Shown piece by piece: positions 1-8,481 of a DNA stretch of 64,000 bases. The stretch's first letter is position 1; every line of letters begins with the position of its first letter. Source of the stretch: Paramixta manurensis (GTDB lineage: Bacteria > Pseudomonadota > Gammaproteobacteria > Enterobacterales > Enterobacteriaceae); assembly GCF_013285385.1 (NCBI RefSeq), contig NZ_CP054212.1:1054001-1118000 (forward strand), given 5' to 3'. The position numbers were made by a program, and so were the translations under genes. The notes under the pieces were generated by a model that was not told the DNA's origin, did no database searches, and was given only the letters and a program-made list of their open reading frames with translations.

Positions 1-851
1 AGGCGATGCACCGTTTGGGCCTCATCGGCTTGTGCCATAGCCAAATGATCGGTAATGCCGAGAATCGCCAGTGACACCAGACCTTGTGTCGGCGGCGTCA
101 TATTAAACACTTCGCCTTGTTGATGCATGACGCGTAGCGGCGTACGGCGTTTGGCACGGTGTGCCTGCAAATCATTGAGGGTAATCGGCATGCCAAGATC
201 GGACATTTCCCGCGCCAGTTTTTTCGCCAGCGTGCCGCGATAAAAGCTATCAAGCCCTTCATCGGCAAGGAGGCAGAGCGTATCCGCCAGGGCTGGCTGG
301 GTGAAGCGGCTGCCGGTGCGCGGTATTTCACCATCCGGGAGAAAGGTGGCGGCAAAGCCCGGCAGGTCGCGCAATTCATCCAGTTTGGCGGCGGTGGCGT
401 TGGCCTGAGATTGGGTCACCGGAATGCCATCTGCGGCATACCGAATCGCATCACGCAGTAGCCGGGGCAGCGGCAATGCTGTTCCGCCGAGTTCCTGGGC
501 GAGACGTAGCGCTTCCGCCCAGCCGCTAACCGTACCGGCAACCGTCAACGCCGCTTTGGGTCCACGATGTGGGATCTTTTTTTCACCGTGATAGAAATCG
601 AAATGCGCCAGCGAACCGGCGGCGCCGCTGGCATCAATCGCCACTGGCTCGCCGCCGGGCGGCATCACCAGCCAAAATCCGTCGCCGCCCAATCCATTCA
701 TATGGGGATAGACCACCGCGATAGTCGCTGCGGCAGCCACCATCGCTTCAATGGCGTTGCCGCCTTCGCGTAGTACCGCCAGCGCGCTTTCGCTGGCCAG
801 ATGATGCGGCGCGACCGCCATACCCTGCGGCGCCATGTTGCTCTGTATCAT
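1..851 (-). CDS. hpxW: Gamma-glutamyltransferase-family amidohydrolase, HpxW-like (3' part outside window)
   Basis: The frame reads from an ATG at 851 to the window edge, giving about 283 N-terminal residues (MIQSNMAPQGMAVAPHHLAS...). The segment has the early signature of the gamma-glutamyltranspeptidase/Ntn-hydrolase family: an N-terminal GGNAIEAMVAAAA helix followed by a NGLGGDGFWLV strand. The autocatalytic Thr nucleophile lies further downstream, outside the window. In Klebsiella the family member linked to purine catabolism is HpxW (oxamate amidohydrolase). The divergent RpiR regulator and the hpxFGHIJK-like operon next door make HpxW the best reading. The family assignment is firm; the oxamate activity is inferred from context. 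Confidence 0.75.
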   Translation of the reverse strand, partial: MIQSNMAPQGMAVAPHHLASESALAVLREGGNAIEAMVAAAATIAVVYPHMNGLGGDGFWLVMPPGGEPVAIDASGAAGSLAHFDFYHGEKKIPHRGPKAALTVAGTVSGWAEALRLAQELGGTALPLPRLLRDAIRYAADGIPVTQSQANATAAKLDELRDLPGFAATFLPDGEIPRTGSRFTQPALADTLCLLADEGLDSFYRGTLAKKLAREMSDLGMPITLNDLQAHRAKRRTPLRVMHQQGEVFNMTPPTQGLVSLAILGITDHLAMAQADEAQTVHR

Positions 852-908
852 TGCATTCTCTTATTGTCGGGTCACACAAAGGTGGGAAGCAAGAGCTGTT
901 CCAGGTCG

Positions 909-937
909 TGCCATCATCGTGATACCGGTTGATGGCA
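909..937. promoter_or_regulatory. Inverted repeat between hpxW and hpxU, candidate operator
   Basis: A perfect 8-bp inverted repeat, TGCCATCA (909-916) and TGATGGCA (930-937), lies in the divergent hpxW/hpxU spacer. The octamer TGATGGCA occurs again at 1902-1909, upstream of the transport operon. Sharing of a motif by both control regions suggests an operator for the local RpiR-type repressor, but the spacing (13 bp between arms) is unproven for this family. Confidence 0.4.
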
Positions 938-992
938 TCATGACAAAGTATGTTATGTTTGGTTGAAACGAAAGTTACAGGAACGAACCATA

Positions 993-1832
993 ATGCAACA
1001 GCTTGATGAACGTTTAAAGCGCTGTTATGCGCAATTGTCGCCGCAGGAGCAGCGCATTGCAGATTTTATCTTCGACCATTTTGACGATCTGATCAGCTAT
1101 AACAGCGCTGAATTGGCGCGGCTCAGCGGCGTATCAAAAGCCACCGTAAGCCGTTTGTTTAAACGTCTCGGCTATGAAAAATATAAGGATATGCGTGAGG
1201 AGCTACGTACTCTGCGCCAGAGTGGTATGCCGTTAACCGACAATCGGGACGCGGTGCAAGGCAATACGCTGCTGTCTCGTCACTATAAACAGGAGATGGC
1301 GAACCTAACACGCTGGGTTAACCACCTCGATGCGCAGCAATTTGGTGAGGTCATTCAGGCGCTGTCGCAGGCGCGGCGCATTTTTATTGTTGGCCTGCGC
1401 AACGCGTATCCGGTCGCGCTACATCTGCGCCAGCAACTGCTACAGGCTCGCACACACGTCTCTATTTTACCGCAGCCGGGACAGACGCTGGCGGAAGAGG
1501 TGGTGGATATTACCCCGCAGGACGTGGTGGTGGTGGTCGCATTTCGCCGCCGTCCGCGCATTATTCAGCCGCTGCTGCGGCAATTACAGCATCTTACTAT
1601 CCCAGTGTTAGCCCTGAGCGAACCACAGGCGCAAAGCATCGCGCCATTAGTGCGCTGGCATTTCTCCGTGCCGCTGGATAGTGTCTCGGCATTTGATAGT
1701 TACGCGGCGGCAATGGGGCTGATTAATTTATTGGCCAATGCATTACTGCATGAACGCTTGTCGCAAGGGCGGCAGCGTATTCATCAAATTGCTGACCTTT
1801 ACCAGCAACTGGATGAGTTGGAACAACGCTAA
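993..1832 (+). CDS. hpxU: RpiR-family transcriptional regulator (HpxU-like)
   Basis: The protein has 279 residues from the ATG at 993; an in-frame TTG at 963 is possible, but 993 has AGGA at 979-982 and begins at the usual family start (MQQLDERLKRCYAQL). It has an N-terminal RpiR helix-turn-helix (about 1-77; LARLSGVSKATVSRLFKRLGY) and a C-terminal SIS sugar-isomerase-like ligand domain (about 110-250). From memory, an RpiR-type repressor, HpxU, controls the allantoate cluster of Klebsiella pneumoniae, and this gene sits in the same context between hpxW and the transport/aminotransferase/amidohydrolase operon. A hairpin terminator follows directly, so it is probably a separate transcription unit. 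Confidence 0.82.
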   Translation: MQQLDERLKRCYAQLSPQEQRIADFIFDHFDDLISYNSAELARLSGVSKATVSRLFKRLGYEKYKDMREELRTLRQSGMPLTDNRDAVQGNTLLSRHYKQEMANLTRWVNHLDAQQFGEVIQALSQARRIFIVGLRNAYPVALHLRQQLLQARTHVSILPQPGQTLAEEVVDITPQDVVVVVAFRRRPRIIQPLLRQLQHLTIPVLALSEPQAQSIAPLVRWHFSVPLDSVSAFDSYAAAMGLINLLANALLHERLSQGRQRIHQIADLYQQLDELEQR

Positions 1833-1835
1833 CGG

Positions 1836-1866
1836 GGCACCTTTTCGGTGCCTTGCACTTTTTTGG
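1836..1866 (+). terminator. Rho-independent terminator of hpxU
   Basis: GGCACC (1836-1841), a five-base loop and GGTGCC (1847-1852) form a hairpin just after the hpxU stop. A T-rich run follows from about 1859. It separates hpxU from the downstream operon. Confidence 0.65.
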
Positions 1867-1946
1867 TTCATTTTTCCTCCATCCCGGTTTGTTGTTTCCC
1901 CTGATGGCATTGGGCTTTCTTGCCTGACCAGCGCTGTGTCTTTTTA

Positions 1947-1962
1947 TGGCACGTTAGTTGCA
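1947..1962 (+). promoter_or_regulatory. Sigma-54 (-24/-12) promoter of the hpxF operon
   Basis: TGGCACGTTAGTTGCA matches the sigma-54 consensus TGGCAC-N5-TTGCA at every fixed position. It lies 54 bp before the first gene of the transport operon. This predicts RpoN- and NtrC-dependent expression under nitrogen limitation, in keeping with ureide use as a nitrogen source. I did not locate NtrC enhancer sites with confidence. Confidence 0.8.
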
Positions 1963-2015
1963 GAAATGGATTATAAGAATCTTTTGTTTCATTATGACTA
2001 ACCAGGGTGACGAGA

Positions 2016-2813
2016 ATGAAGAAAGTAATAATGGCAGTGCTTGGTGCAGTGTTATTGGTGTCGCAGGTCAGTGAAGCCGTTGCCGATCAGCTTACCGCCA
2101 TCCAACAGCGCGGCATCTTACGCGTGGCGATACCCCAAGATTTTCCACCCTTTGGTTCAGTGGGCACCGATTTACAGCCTCAGGGTTACGACATTGATAT
2201 GGCGAAGTACCTGGCAAAGCAGATGAAACTAAAGTTACAACTGGTGCCGGTAACCAGCGCCAATCGGGTGCCGTACCTACAAACCGATAAGGTGGACTTG
2301 GTTATTTCCAGCCTCGGGAAAAATGCCGAACGTGAAAAAGTCATCGATTTCAGCCGTGCCTATGCGCCTTTTTTCCTCGGCGTGTTTGGCCCGAAACAGA
2401 GTAACCTAAAAGATGCGGCGGCGCTCAGCGGGCAGACCATCGGCGTTACGCGTGGCGCGGTTGAAGATATGGTGTTAAGCGGTCTGGCACCCAAAGCGGC
2501 ACAAATTAAACGCTACGAAGATAACAACACCACGCTCTCCGCCTATCTTTCCGGCCAGGTGCAGTATATCGCTACCGGCAATTTGGTGGTGGCGGCCATC
2601 GCGCGGCAAAACGCGGATAAAGCGCCGGTCGCCAAATTTATGCTGCAGGATTCGCCGTGCTTTATCGGGATGCAAAAAAACCAGACGGCGTTGAAAGCGA
2701 AAGTGGATGCGCTGATTGAGCAGGCACTGAAAGACGGCACCTTAAACGCTATGTCGAAAACCTGGCTGAAAGCCCCGCTGCCGGCTGATTTAGGCGCTCA
2801 GGATCGCACATGA
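2016..2813 (+). CDS. hpxF: Amino-acid/ureide ABC transporter periplasmic binding protein
   Basis: The protein has 265 residues. A GTG at 2007 is in frame, but the ATG at 2016 has an AGGG ribosome site at 2004-2007 and gives a clean signal peptide (residues 1-23, cleavage probably after AVA). The mature part is a family-3 solute-binding protein with the pattern LRVAIPQDFPPFGS, GYDIDMAKYLAKQ and VDLVISSLGKNAEREKVIDFS. It is the first gene of the operon, and its stop overlaps the start of the next gene (ATGA). Position matches hpxF of the Klebsiella allantoate cluster; the ligand (allantoate or a related ureide) is inferred, not seen. Confidence 0.75.
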   Translation: MKKVIMAVLGAVLLVSQVSEAVADQLTAIQQRGILRVAIPQDFPPFGSVGTDLQPQGYDIDMAKYLAKQMKLKLQLVPVTSANRVPYLQTDKVDLVISSLGKNAEREKVIDFSRAYAPFFLGVFGPKQSNLKDAAALSGQTIGVTRGAVEDMVLSGLAPKAAQIKRYEDNNTTLSAYLSGQVQYIATGNLVVAAIARQNADKAPVAKFMLQDSPCFIGMQKNQTALKAKVDALIEQALKDGTLNAMSKTWLKAPLPADLGAQDRT

Positions 2814-3475
2814 TCGGGTCGCTCAATTTCTCAGCATTATGGCCTTGGTGGCCTGACCTGGTGGCTGGCCTGTGGGTTACCGTGAAACTGACGGTGTTGG
2901 CGACGGTCGGCGGCGTGGCGCTGGGGATTGTGGGCGCCGCGCTGCGTAGTGGCAAACCGGGTTGGGCCAGCCGCCTGTGGGGGATTTACGTCGAGCTGAT
3001 CCGTAATACGCCATTTGTGGTGCAGCTCTTTTTTATCGTGTTTGGTTTACCCCACCTTGGCGTGAGGATGACCGCAGGGGAAGCGGCATTAGTAGCGATG
3101 CTGATTAACCTTGGCGCTTACAGTACCGAAATCATTCGCGCCGGGATTCAGGTTACGCCGAAAGGGCAATGGGAAGCCGGGCGGGTGTTGGGATTGAGCC
3201 GCAGCCAAATCTTTTTCCGGGTGGTTTTGCCACCTTCGCTCAAACGTATTTATCCGGCGTTGGTCAGCCAATGCATCATCGTGATGCTCGGTTCCTCGGT
3301 CGTTTCGCAAGTCTCTTATGAGGAGTTAACCTTCGCCGCCGGTCTTATCCAGTCACGTACCTTTCTCAGTTTTGAGGTCTATTTTGTCACCACGGCACTG
3401 TATCTGGCGCTATCGATCGCCATGCGCCAATGTTTGCTGGCAATTGGGCGCAAATGGTTTGGGGAACAATATTGA
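2810..3475 (+). CDS. hpxG: Polar amino-acid-type ABC transporter permease 1
   Basis: A 221-residue inner-membrane permease of the HisM/GlnP family. It has several hydrophobic helices and an EAA coupling loop, EAGRVLGLSRSQIFFRVVLP. It overlaps the binding protein by 4 bp, and the next permease starts on its last base, so translation is probably coupled. It should form a heterodimeric channel with the second permease. The order F-G-H-I before J and K supports the hpxG name, though symbol use within the transporter is from memory. Confidence 0.75.
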   Translation: MIGSLNFSALWPWWPDLVAGLWVTVKLTVLATVGGVALGIVGAALRSGKPGWASRLWGIYVELIRNTPFVVQLFFIVFGLPHLGVRMTAGEAALVAMLINLGAYSTEIIRAGIQVTPKGQWEAGRVLGLSRSQIFFRVVLPPSLKRIYPALVSQCIIVMLGSSVVSQVSYEELTFAAGLIQSRTFLSFEVYFVTTALYLALSIAMRQCLLAIGRKWFGEQY

Positions 3476-4131
3476 TGGCAACCTTTACCGATTGGGACAT
3501 TGTACGCAACTTGCTATTGGCGCTGCGCTGGACGGTACTGCTTTCGCTGACCGCTTTTTGCGGCGGTACGCTGGTCACTCTGCCGTTACTGTTAGTGCGC
3601 CTTTCACGCCGCCGTTGGCCGCAACGGCTGCTGCGGGCATATATCGAACTGTTTCAGGGCACGCCGCTATTGATGCAGTTGTTCCTGGCTTTTTTCGGCG
3701 TGGCCTTGTTTGGCATTGATGTTTCGCCGTGGACCGCCGCCTCGCTGGCGCTCACGTTATATACCAGCGCCTTTTTACTCGATATTGGGTATGGCAGCGT
3801 GCGGGCCTTGCCAAAAGGGCAATGGGAGGCGGCCCGCTGCCTGGGATTAAGTTTCGGGCAAACACTTTATCGGGTGGTTGCGCCGCAAGCGTTACGTATA
3901 GCGATTGCGCCGACGGTAGGGTTTGCGGTGCAGGTCATTAAAGGTACCGCGCTGGCGTCGATTATCGGCTTCGTTGAGCTAACCAAGGCTGGCACCATTT
4001 TGAATAACGTTACCTTGCAGCCATTTAAAGTCTTCGGGCTGGTGGCGTTGGGTTATTTCCTGCTGTGTTATCCGCTGTCGCGCTACAGCCAATATCTGGA
4101 GAGAAAATTCAATGCCGCTGATCACCATTAA
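3475..4131 (+). CDS. hpxH: Polar amino-acid-type ABC transporter permease 2
   Basis: A 218-residue permease starting at ATG 3475, which shares one base with the upstream stop (TGATG); a GGGGAA ribosome site lies at 3461-3466. A longer in-frame start at 3430 would run back into the upstream gene. The EAA loop reads EAARCLGLSFGQTLYRVVAP. It is the second membrane subunit of the importer. The 3' end overlaps the ATPase gene by 20 bp. Confidence 0.75.
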   Translation: MATFTDWDIVRNLLLALRWTVLLSLTAFCGGTLVTLPLLLVRLSRRRWPQRLLRAYIELFQGTPLLMQLFLAFFGVALFGIDVSPWTAASLALTLYTSAFLLDIGYGSVRALPKGQWEAARCLGLSFGQTLYRVVAPQALRIAIAPTVGFAVQVIKGTALASIIGFVELTKAGTILNNVTLQPFKVFGLVALGYFLLCYPLSRYSQYLERKFNAADHH

Positions 4132-4849
4132 TCAGGTGCAAAAATATTACGGCGATAACCATGTGCTGAAAGGCGTCGATCTGGATATTGATAGTGGAGA
4201 GGTGATTTCGATTATTGGGCGTAGCGGTTCTGGTAAAAGTACCTTGCTGCGCTGTATGAACGGCCTTGAAGGCTACCAGGATGGCAGTATCAAACTGGGT
4301 GGTATGACGATTACCGATCGCGATACGCAGGCGCGGGAAATTAGCCGCTCCATCGGAATGGTATTCCAAAGTTTTAATCTGTTCCCCCATATGACTGCGC
4401 TGGAAAATGTGATGCTGGCGCCGCGCCGGGTGTTAAAAAAATCGGTGGCAGAGTGCCGTGACCTGGCGCGTCAGATGTTGGAAAAAGTCGGGTTAGGCGA
4501 GCGTCTCGACTATTACCCCTCCAGCTTGTCTGGCGGACAACAGCAGCGGGTGGCGATTGCCCGCGCGCTGGCAATGTCGCCGAAAGTGTTACTGTGCGAT
4601 GAGATTACCTCTGCGCTCGACCCTGAGCTGGTGGGCGAAGTATTAAAAGTGCTGGAACAACTTGCCGCCGAAGGCATGACATTGATTCTGGTGACGCATG
4701 AAATGAATTTCGCCCGTGAAGTGGGCGACCGTGTTGTCTTTATGCATCAAGGGCGCGTGTGGGAGCAAGGCGACAGTAAGACGCTGTTTGCCCAGCCACA
4801 AACGCCAGAACTAAAACAGTTTATCTCTTCGGTGCGCGGCCTCAACTAA
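4112..4849 (+). CDS. hpxI: Amino-acid-type ABC transporter ATPase (GlnQ-like)
   Basis: A 245-residue ATPase of the GlnQ/HisP type. It has Walker A GRSGSGKS (36-43), the signature LSGGQQQRVAIARAL, Walker B VLLCDEITSALDP and a switch histidine in LVTHEMNFA. It powers the importer made with the two upstream permeases. An 18-bp gap separates it from the aminotransferase gene. Confidence 0.85.
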   Translation: MPLITINQVQKYYGDNHVLKGVDLDIDSGEVISIIGRSGSGKSTLLRCMNGLEGYQDGSIKLGGMTITDRDTQAREISRSIGMVFQSFNLFPHMTALENVMLAPRRVLKKSVAECRDLARQMLEKVGLGERLDYYPSSLSGGQQQRVAIARALAMSPKVLLCDEITSALDPELVGEVLKVLEQLAAEGMTLILVTHEMNFAREVGDRVVFMHQGRVWEQGDSKTLFAQPQTPELKQFISSVRGLN

Positions 4850-4867
4850 AGTAAACAGGAACCCGCT

Positions 4868-6109
4868 ATGGATATCACGCATTATCCACAAATTAACCCA
4901 CCGCAGCGCTTATTGATGGGGCCCGGCCCGATTAATGCCGACCCGCGCGTTCTGCGGGCGATGTCAGCGCAACTAATTGGTCAATACGATCCGGCGATGA
5001 CGCACTACATGAATGAGGTAATGGCGCTCTACCGGGCGCTGTTTCGCACGGAAAACCGCTGGACGCTGTTGATTGATGGTACGTCACGCGCCGGGATTGA
5101 GGCGCTATTGCTATCGGCAATTCGTCCCGGCGATAAAGTCCTGATCCCGGTTTTTGGCCGTTTCGGATATTTACTCTGTGAAATCGCCCGCCGCTGCCGT
5201 GCCGAGGTTCATACTCTGGAAGTCCCGTGGGGTGAGGTGTTCACGCCGGATCAAATTGAAGATGCGATTAAGCGGGTGCGCCCGCGCCTGCTATTAACGG
5301 TACAGGGCGATACCTCGACCACCATGCTGCAACCGCTGGCGGAGCTTGGCGCCATCTGCCGACGCTACGATGTGCTGCTGTATACCGACGCGACCGCTTC
5401 ATTTGGCGGCAATGCGTTAGAAACCGATGCCTGGGGGCTGGATGCGGTCTCGGCGGGTATGCAGAAATGCCTCGGTGGCCCGTCCGGCACCTCGCCAGTG
5501 ACGCTCAGCCCGCGTATGGAGGCGGTTATTCGGCGGCGCAAATGCGTTGAGCAGGGGATCCGTACTGCCGGGCATCAAGAGGGCGAAGAGGAGATGGTCT
5601 ACTCGAACTACTTCGATCTTGGCATGATCATGGATTACTGGGGGCCGGAGCGATTAAATCATCATACCGAAGCCACCACCGCGCTGTTTGGCGCCCGTGA
5701 GTGCGCGCGCATTCTTCTACAAGAAGGGCTGGAGAACAGCATTGCACGTCATCGCCTGCATGGCGATGCGCTATTAAAAGGCATTCAGGGAATGGGGCTG
5801 GCAACCTTTGGCGACCTACGCCACAAGATGAATAATGTCCTCGGCGTGATGATCCCGGCGGGCATTGATGGCGAGCAGGTGCGTAAATTGCTGTTGGATG
5901 ATTTCGCCATTGAGATTGGTACCTCGTTTGGCCCGCTAATCGGTAAGGTATGGCGCATCGGCACCATGGGTTATAACGCCCGGAAAGATTGTGTGCTGCA
6001 AACGCTGGCGGCGCTAGAAGCGGTGCTGAATCGCCTCGGTTTTTCCACCACGCAAGGGGCGGCGATGCAGGCGGCGTGGGACCATTACGCGAACGGGAGT
6101 TGCGAATGA
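4868..6109 (+). CDS. hpxJ: Class V aminotransferase, (S)-ureidoglycine-glyoxylate type
   Basis: A 413-residue fold-type I PLP enzyme of the alanine-glyoxylate aminotransferase group. It opens with the conserved LLMGPGPINADPRVLRAM motif, and the PLP lysine lies in SAGMQKCLGGPSG. PucG/HpxJ members convert ureidoglycine and glyoxylate in allantoate breakdown. The gene directly precedes, with a 4-bp overlap, an allantoate amidohydrolase that would supply ureidoglycine. The substrate call rests on this pairing; other AGT-family substrates cannot be excluded from sequence alone. Confidence 0.82.
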   Translation: MDITHYPQINPPQRLLMGPGPINADPRVLRAMSAQLIGQYDPAMTHYMNEVMALYRALFRTENRWTLLIDGTSRAGIEALLLSAIRPGDKVLIPVFGRFGYLLCEIARRCRAEVHTLEVPWGEVFTPDQIEDAIKRVRPRLLLTVQGDTSTTMLQPLAELGAICRRYDVLLYTDATASFGGNALETDAWGLDAVSAGMQKCLGGPSGTSPVTLSPRMEAVIRRRKCVEQGIRTAGHQEGEEEMVYSNYFDLGMIMDYWGPERLNHHTEATTALFGARECARILLQEGLENSIARHRLHGDALLKGIQGMGLATFGDLRHKMNNVLGVMIPAGIDGEQVRKLLLDDFAIEIGTSFGPLIGKVWRIGTMGYNARKDCVLQTLAALEAVLNRLGFSTTQGAAMQAAWDHYANGSCE

Positions 6110-7368
6110 GCCTGATAAGTTCTGCCGACGCACAGCGCGCGGCGGCACGGGTGATGGCGCGCTGTGATGCGCTGGCAGAGATCAGCGCCACCGCCGGGCA
6201 ACTGACGCGGGTTTATTTATCACCGGAGCATCTGCGGGCGAATGCCTGCGTGGGCGAGTGGATGCGGGCGGCGGGAATGGCCGTTTGGCAAGATGCGGTC
6301 GGCAATATTTGCGGGCGGTATGAAGCAGAATGTGCCGATGCGCCTGCGTTATTACTGGGTTCTCATCTTGATACGGTACGGAATGCCGGGCGCTATGACG
6401 GGATGCTGGGCGTAGTCAGCGCGATTGAGATAGTACAGTTCCTGCATCAACATCAGTTACGGCTACCGTTGGCGATTGAAATTATTGGTTTTGGCGACGA
6501 AGAGGGAACGCGTTTTGGCATTACTCTGTTGGGCAGCCGTGGCGTAACCGGCAACTGGCCCTCTACGTGGCTCGCACAGGCTGATGAGAACGGTGTGACG
6601 GTGAGCGAGGCGTTAAGCCTCGCCGGACTGGATGGGCAGAAAATTGCGCAGGCGGCACGCCGGACGGAGGATATCGCGGCATACCTTGAACTGCATATTG
6701 AGCAGGGGCCCTGCCTGGAACAGGCAGAATTAGCGCTCGGCGTTGTCACCGCGATCAATGGCGCGCGGCGCCTTAACTGTACGTTTACTGGCCAAGCCGG
6801 TCATGCCGGAACGGTACCGATGGCGCAACGCAAAGATGCGCTGACCGCGACGGCGGAGTGGATGGTGGCCATTGAGGCGAGCACCGCGCGGCATCATCCA
6901 CAATTGGTCGCCACGGTGGGCAGCTTGCACTGCGCGCCAGGCGCGGCGAATGTTATTCCCGGTGAGGTTCGACTCACGCTTGATGTGCGCGGCCCGGAAG
7001 ATGAAGCACTGGCGGCGCTGCTGGCGGATTTACTGGCGCAGGGGCAGGCGATCGCCGAACAACGTGGCGTACGGTTCAGTACTGAAGAGTACTATTGTAC
7101 GCACGCGACCGCCTGCGATGTAGTTTTACAAAACGCGTTGACGCGCGCGGTCAGCGCTGTGCAAGGGCGGTCGCTCTCGCTGCCGAGCGGCGCAGGCCAC
7201 GATGCAATGGCGATAGCCGAACGCTGGCCGGTAGGGATGCTGTTTGTCCGTTGTGCGGGCGGCATTAGCCATCATCCGGCGGAAGCGGTCGATGAAGATG
7301 ATGTGGCGCTGGCGCTGCAAGCCTGGGCGCAGGCGGTTTCTGAACTGGCGTCGACGCTGGCGAGTTAA
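6106..7368 (+). CDS. hpxK: Allantoate amidohydrolase (M20/hydantoinase-carbamoylase family)
   Basis: A 420-residue zinc amidohydrolase. ATG 6106 overlaps the hpxJ stop (ATGA). The metal site is visible: H and D in LLLGSHLDTVRNAGRYDGMLG, the acidic pair in GFGDEEGTRFG, the H in ELHIEQGPCLE and the terminal H in ISHHPAEAV. AllC/HpxK enzymes hydrolyse allantoate to ureidoglycine, ammonia and CO2. The protein ends the six-gene operon; together these genes import a ureide and release its nitrogen. N-carbamoyl-L-amino acid hydrolase is the main alternative within the family. Confidence 0.85.
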   Translation: MSLISSADAQRAAARVMARCDALAEISATAGQLTRVYLSPEHLRANACVGEWMRAAGMAVWQDAVGNICGRYEAECADAPALLLGSHLDTVRNAGRYDGMLGVVSAIEIVQFLHQHQLRLPLAIEIIGFGDEEGTRFGITLLGSRGVTGNWPSTWLAQADENGVTVSEALSLAGLDGQKIAQAARRTEDIAAYLELHIEQGPCLEQAELALGVVTAINGARRLNCTFTGQAGHAGTVPMAQRKDALTATAEWMVAIEASTARHHPQLVATVGSLHCAPGAANVIPGEVRLTLDVRGPEDEALAALLADLLAQGQAIAEQRGVRFSTEEYYCTHATACDVVLQNALTRAVSAVQGRSLSLPSGAGHDAMAIAERWPVGMLFVRCAGGISHHPAEAVDEDDVALALQAWAQAVSELASTLAS

Positions 7369-7471
7369 TGCGCTACCAGCCGAACCCGGCTTTGCCGTTA
7401 CGTGAATAACCATGCTTACTTTTGTTATTTGACCCTTGGCGCATCGTTTGTCTCTTATGGCGTTTTAAGTC

Positions 7472-8440
7472 ATGAATACGGGAAAAACGATGAGGATGCT
7501 TTATTCACTGCGGGCCGGGTTACTGATTGCGGGTTTGTTCGCAATGGGTTACCTGCAGGCGGCGGAACAAACAGTACGTATTGGTTATCAAAAGTCATCA
7601 ACCTTGATCACGCTGCTAAAACAGCGCGGTGAACTGGATAGTGCGCTAAAAAAACAGGGCATTACGATTAGTTGGCATGAGTTCTCCAGCGGGCTGCCAT
7701 TGCTGGAGGCGCTTAATTTGGGGGATGTGGATATTTCTGCCGATGTTGCCGATACCGTGCCGGTATTTGCCCAGGCGGCAGGCGCCCAGCTCACTTACTA
7801 TGCGCGTGAAGCGCCATCCCCTGGCGCGCAGGCCATTTTGGTGCCTGTCGACTCCCCGATTAAAACGCTGGCGGATTTAAAAGGGAAAAAAATTGCCGTC
7901 ACGAAAGCAGCCGGTAGCCACTATTTGTTGATTGCGGCGCTGGCGAGGGCGGGGTTGCGCTTCAGCGATATTACTCCCGCATGGCTAACGCCTGCCGATG
8001 GGCGAGCGGCGTTTGAAAATGGCAGCGTTGCCGCCTGGGTAACCTGGGAACCGTTTGTCTCCAGCGCGCAGGCCGAACAAAAGGTCCGTATTCTGACTAC
8101 CGGCGAGGGGTTAGCTAACTATCAGCGCTACTATCTGGCTTCGACCAAATACGCGCAGGCGCATGGCGCAGTATTACAGACGGTCTATGACCAACTGCTC
8201 AGTCAGGCGCAATGGCTAAAAACGCATCCCGATCGGGCGGCGGCTATTCTTGGGCCGTTGTGGGGCAACCTGAATGCGGCCGTTGTCGCCAAGGCAAACG
8301 CACATCGCAGCTATCAAGTCTTGCCGGTTGCGGCGGCGGATCTGGCTGAACAGCAGAAAATAGCCGATGCGTTTTATCAGGCCAAATTGTTACCGAAAGC
8401 GATTAACGCGCGCGATGTTGCGCTTTGGCAACCGAAGTAG
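7472..8440 (+). CDS. Aliphatic sulfonate-type ABC substrate-binding protein (SsuA-like), orphan
   Basis: A 322-residue secreted binding protein with a signal peptide ending near residue 30 (AMGYLQAAEQ). The mature part has the SsuA/NMT1-like pattern VRIGYQKSSTLITLLKQRG, SGLPLLEALNLGDVDI and a WEPF segment. SsuA proteins bind alkanesulfonates, and relatives bind taurine or nitrate. No permease or ATPase is adjacent, so it must use a transporter elsewhere or be a remnant of one. A weak sigma-54-like stretch (TGGCGC...TTTGT) lies near 7438 but does not meet the consensus. Confidence 0.75.
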   Translation: MNTGKTMRMLYSLRAGLLIAGLFAMGYLQAAEQTVRIGYQKSSTLITLLKQRGELDSALKKQGITISWHEFSSGLPLLEALNLGDVDISADVADTVPVFAQAAGAQLTYYAREAPSPGAQAILVPVDSPIKTLADLKGKKIAVTKAAGSHYLLIAALARAGLRFSDITPAWLTPADGRAAFENGSVAAWVTWEPFVSSAQAEQKVRILTTGEGLANYQRYYLASTKYAQAHGAVLQTVYDQLLSQAQWLKTHPDRAAAILGPLWGNLNAAVVAKANAHRSYQVLPVAAADLAEQQKIADAFYQAKLLPKAINARDVALWQPK

Positions 8441-8450
8441 TCAAAGGATC

Positions 8451-8474
8451 CGCCCTTTCGTCACCGAAAGGGCG
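8451..8474. terminator. Hairpin between the orphan SBP gene and yafV
   Basis: A perfect 10-bp inverted repeat, CGCCCTTTCG / CGAAAGGGCG with a 4-base loop, lies between two convergent genes. It probably ends transcription in both directions, although no long T run follows on either side. Confidence 0.6.
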
Positions 8475-8481
8475 ATAGAGG

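Noticed and set aside
5628..6191. Long open frame antisense to the hpxJ/hpxK junction
   Set aside because: It lies wholly opposite well-supported overlapping genes, has no ribosome site, and its protein is Arg/Ser/Pro-rich, as shadow frames in GC-rich genes are.
7438..7452. Possible second sigma-54 promoter before the SsuA-like gene
   Set aside because: TGGCGC-N5-TTGT misses the GC of the -12 element and one base of the -24 element; not enough to claim.
7402..7632. Open frame overlapping the start of the SsuA-like gene
   Set aside because: Out of frame with a clear signal-peptide gene and without similarity to anything.
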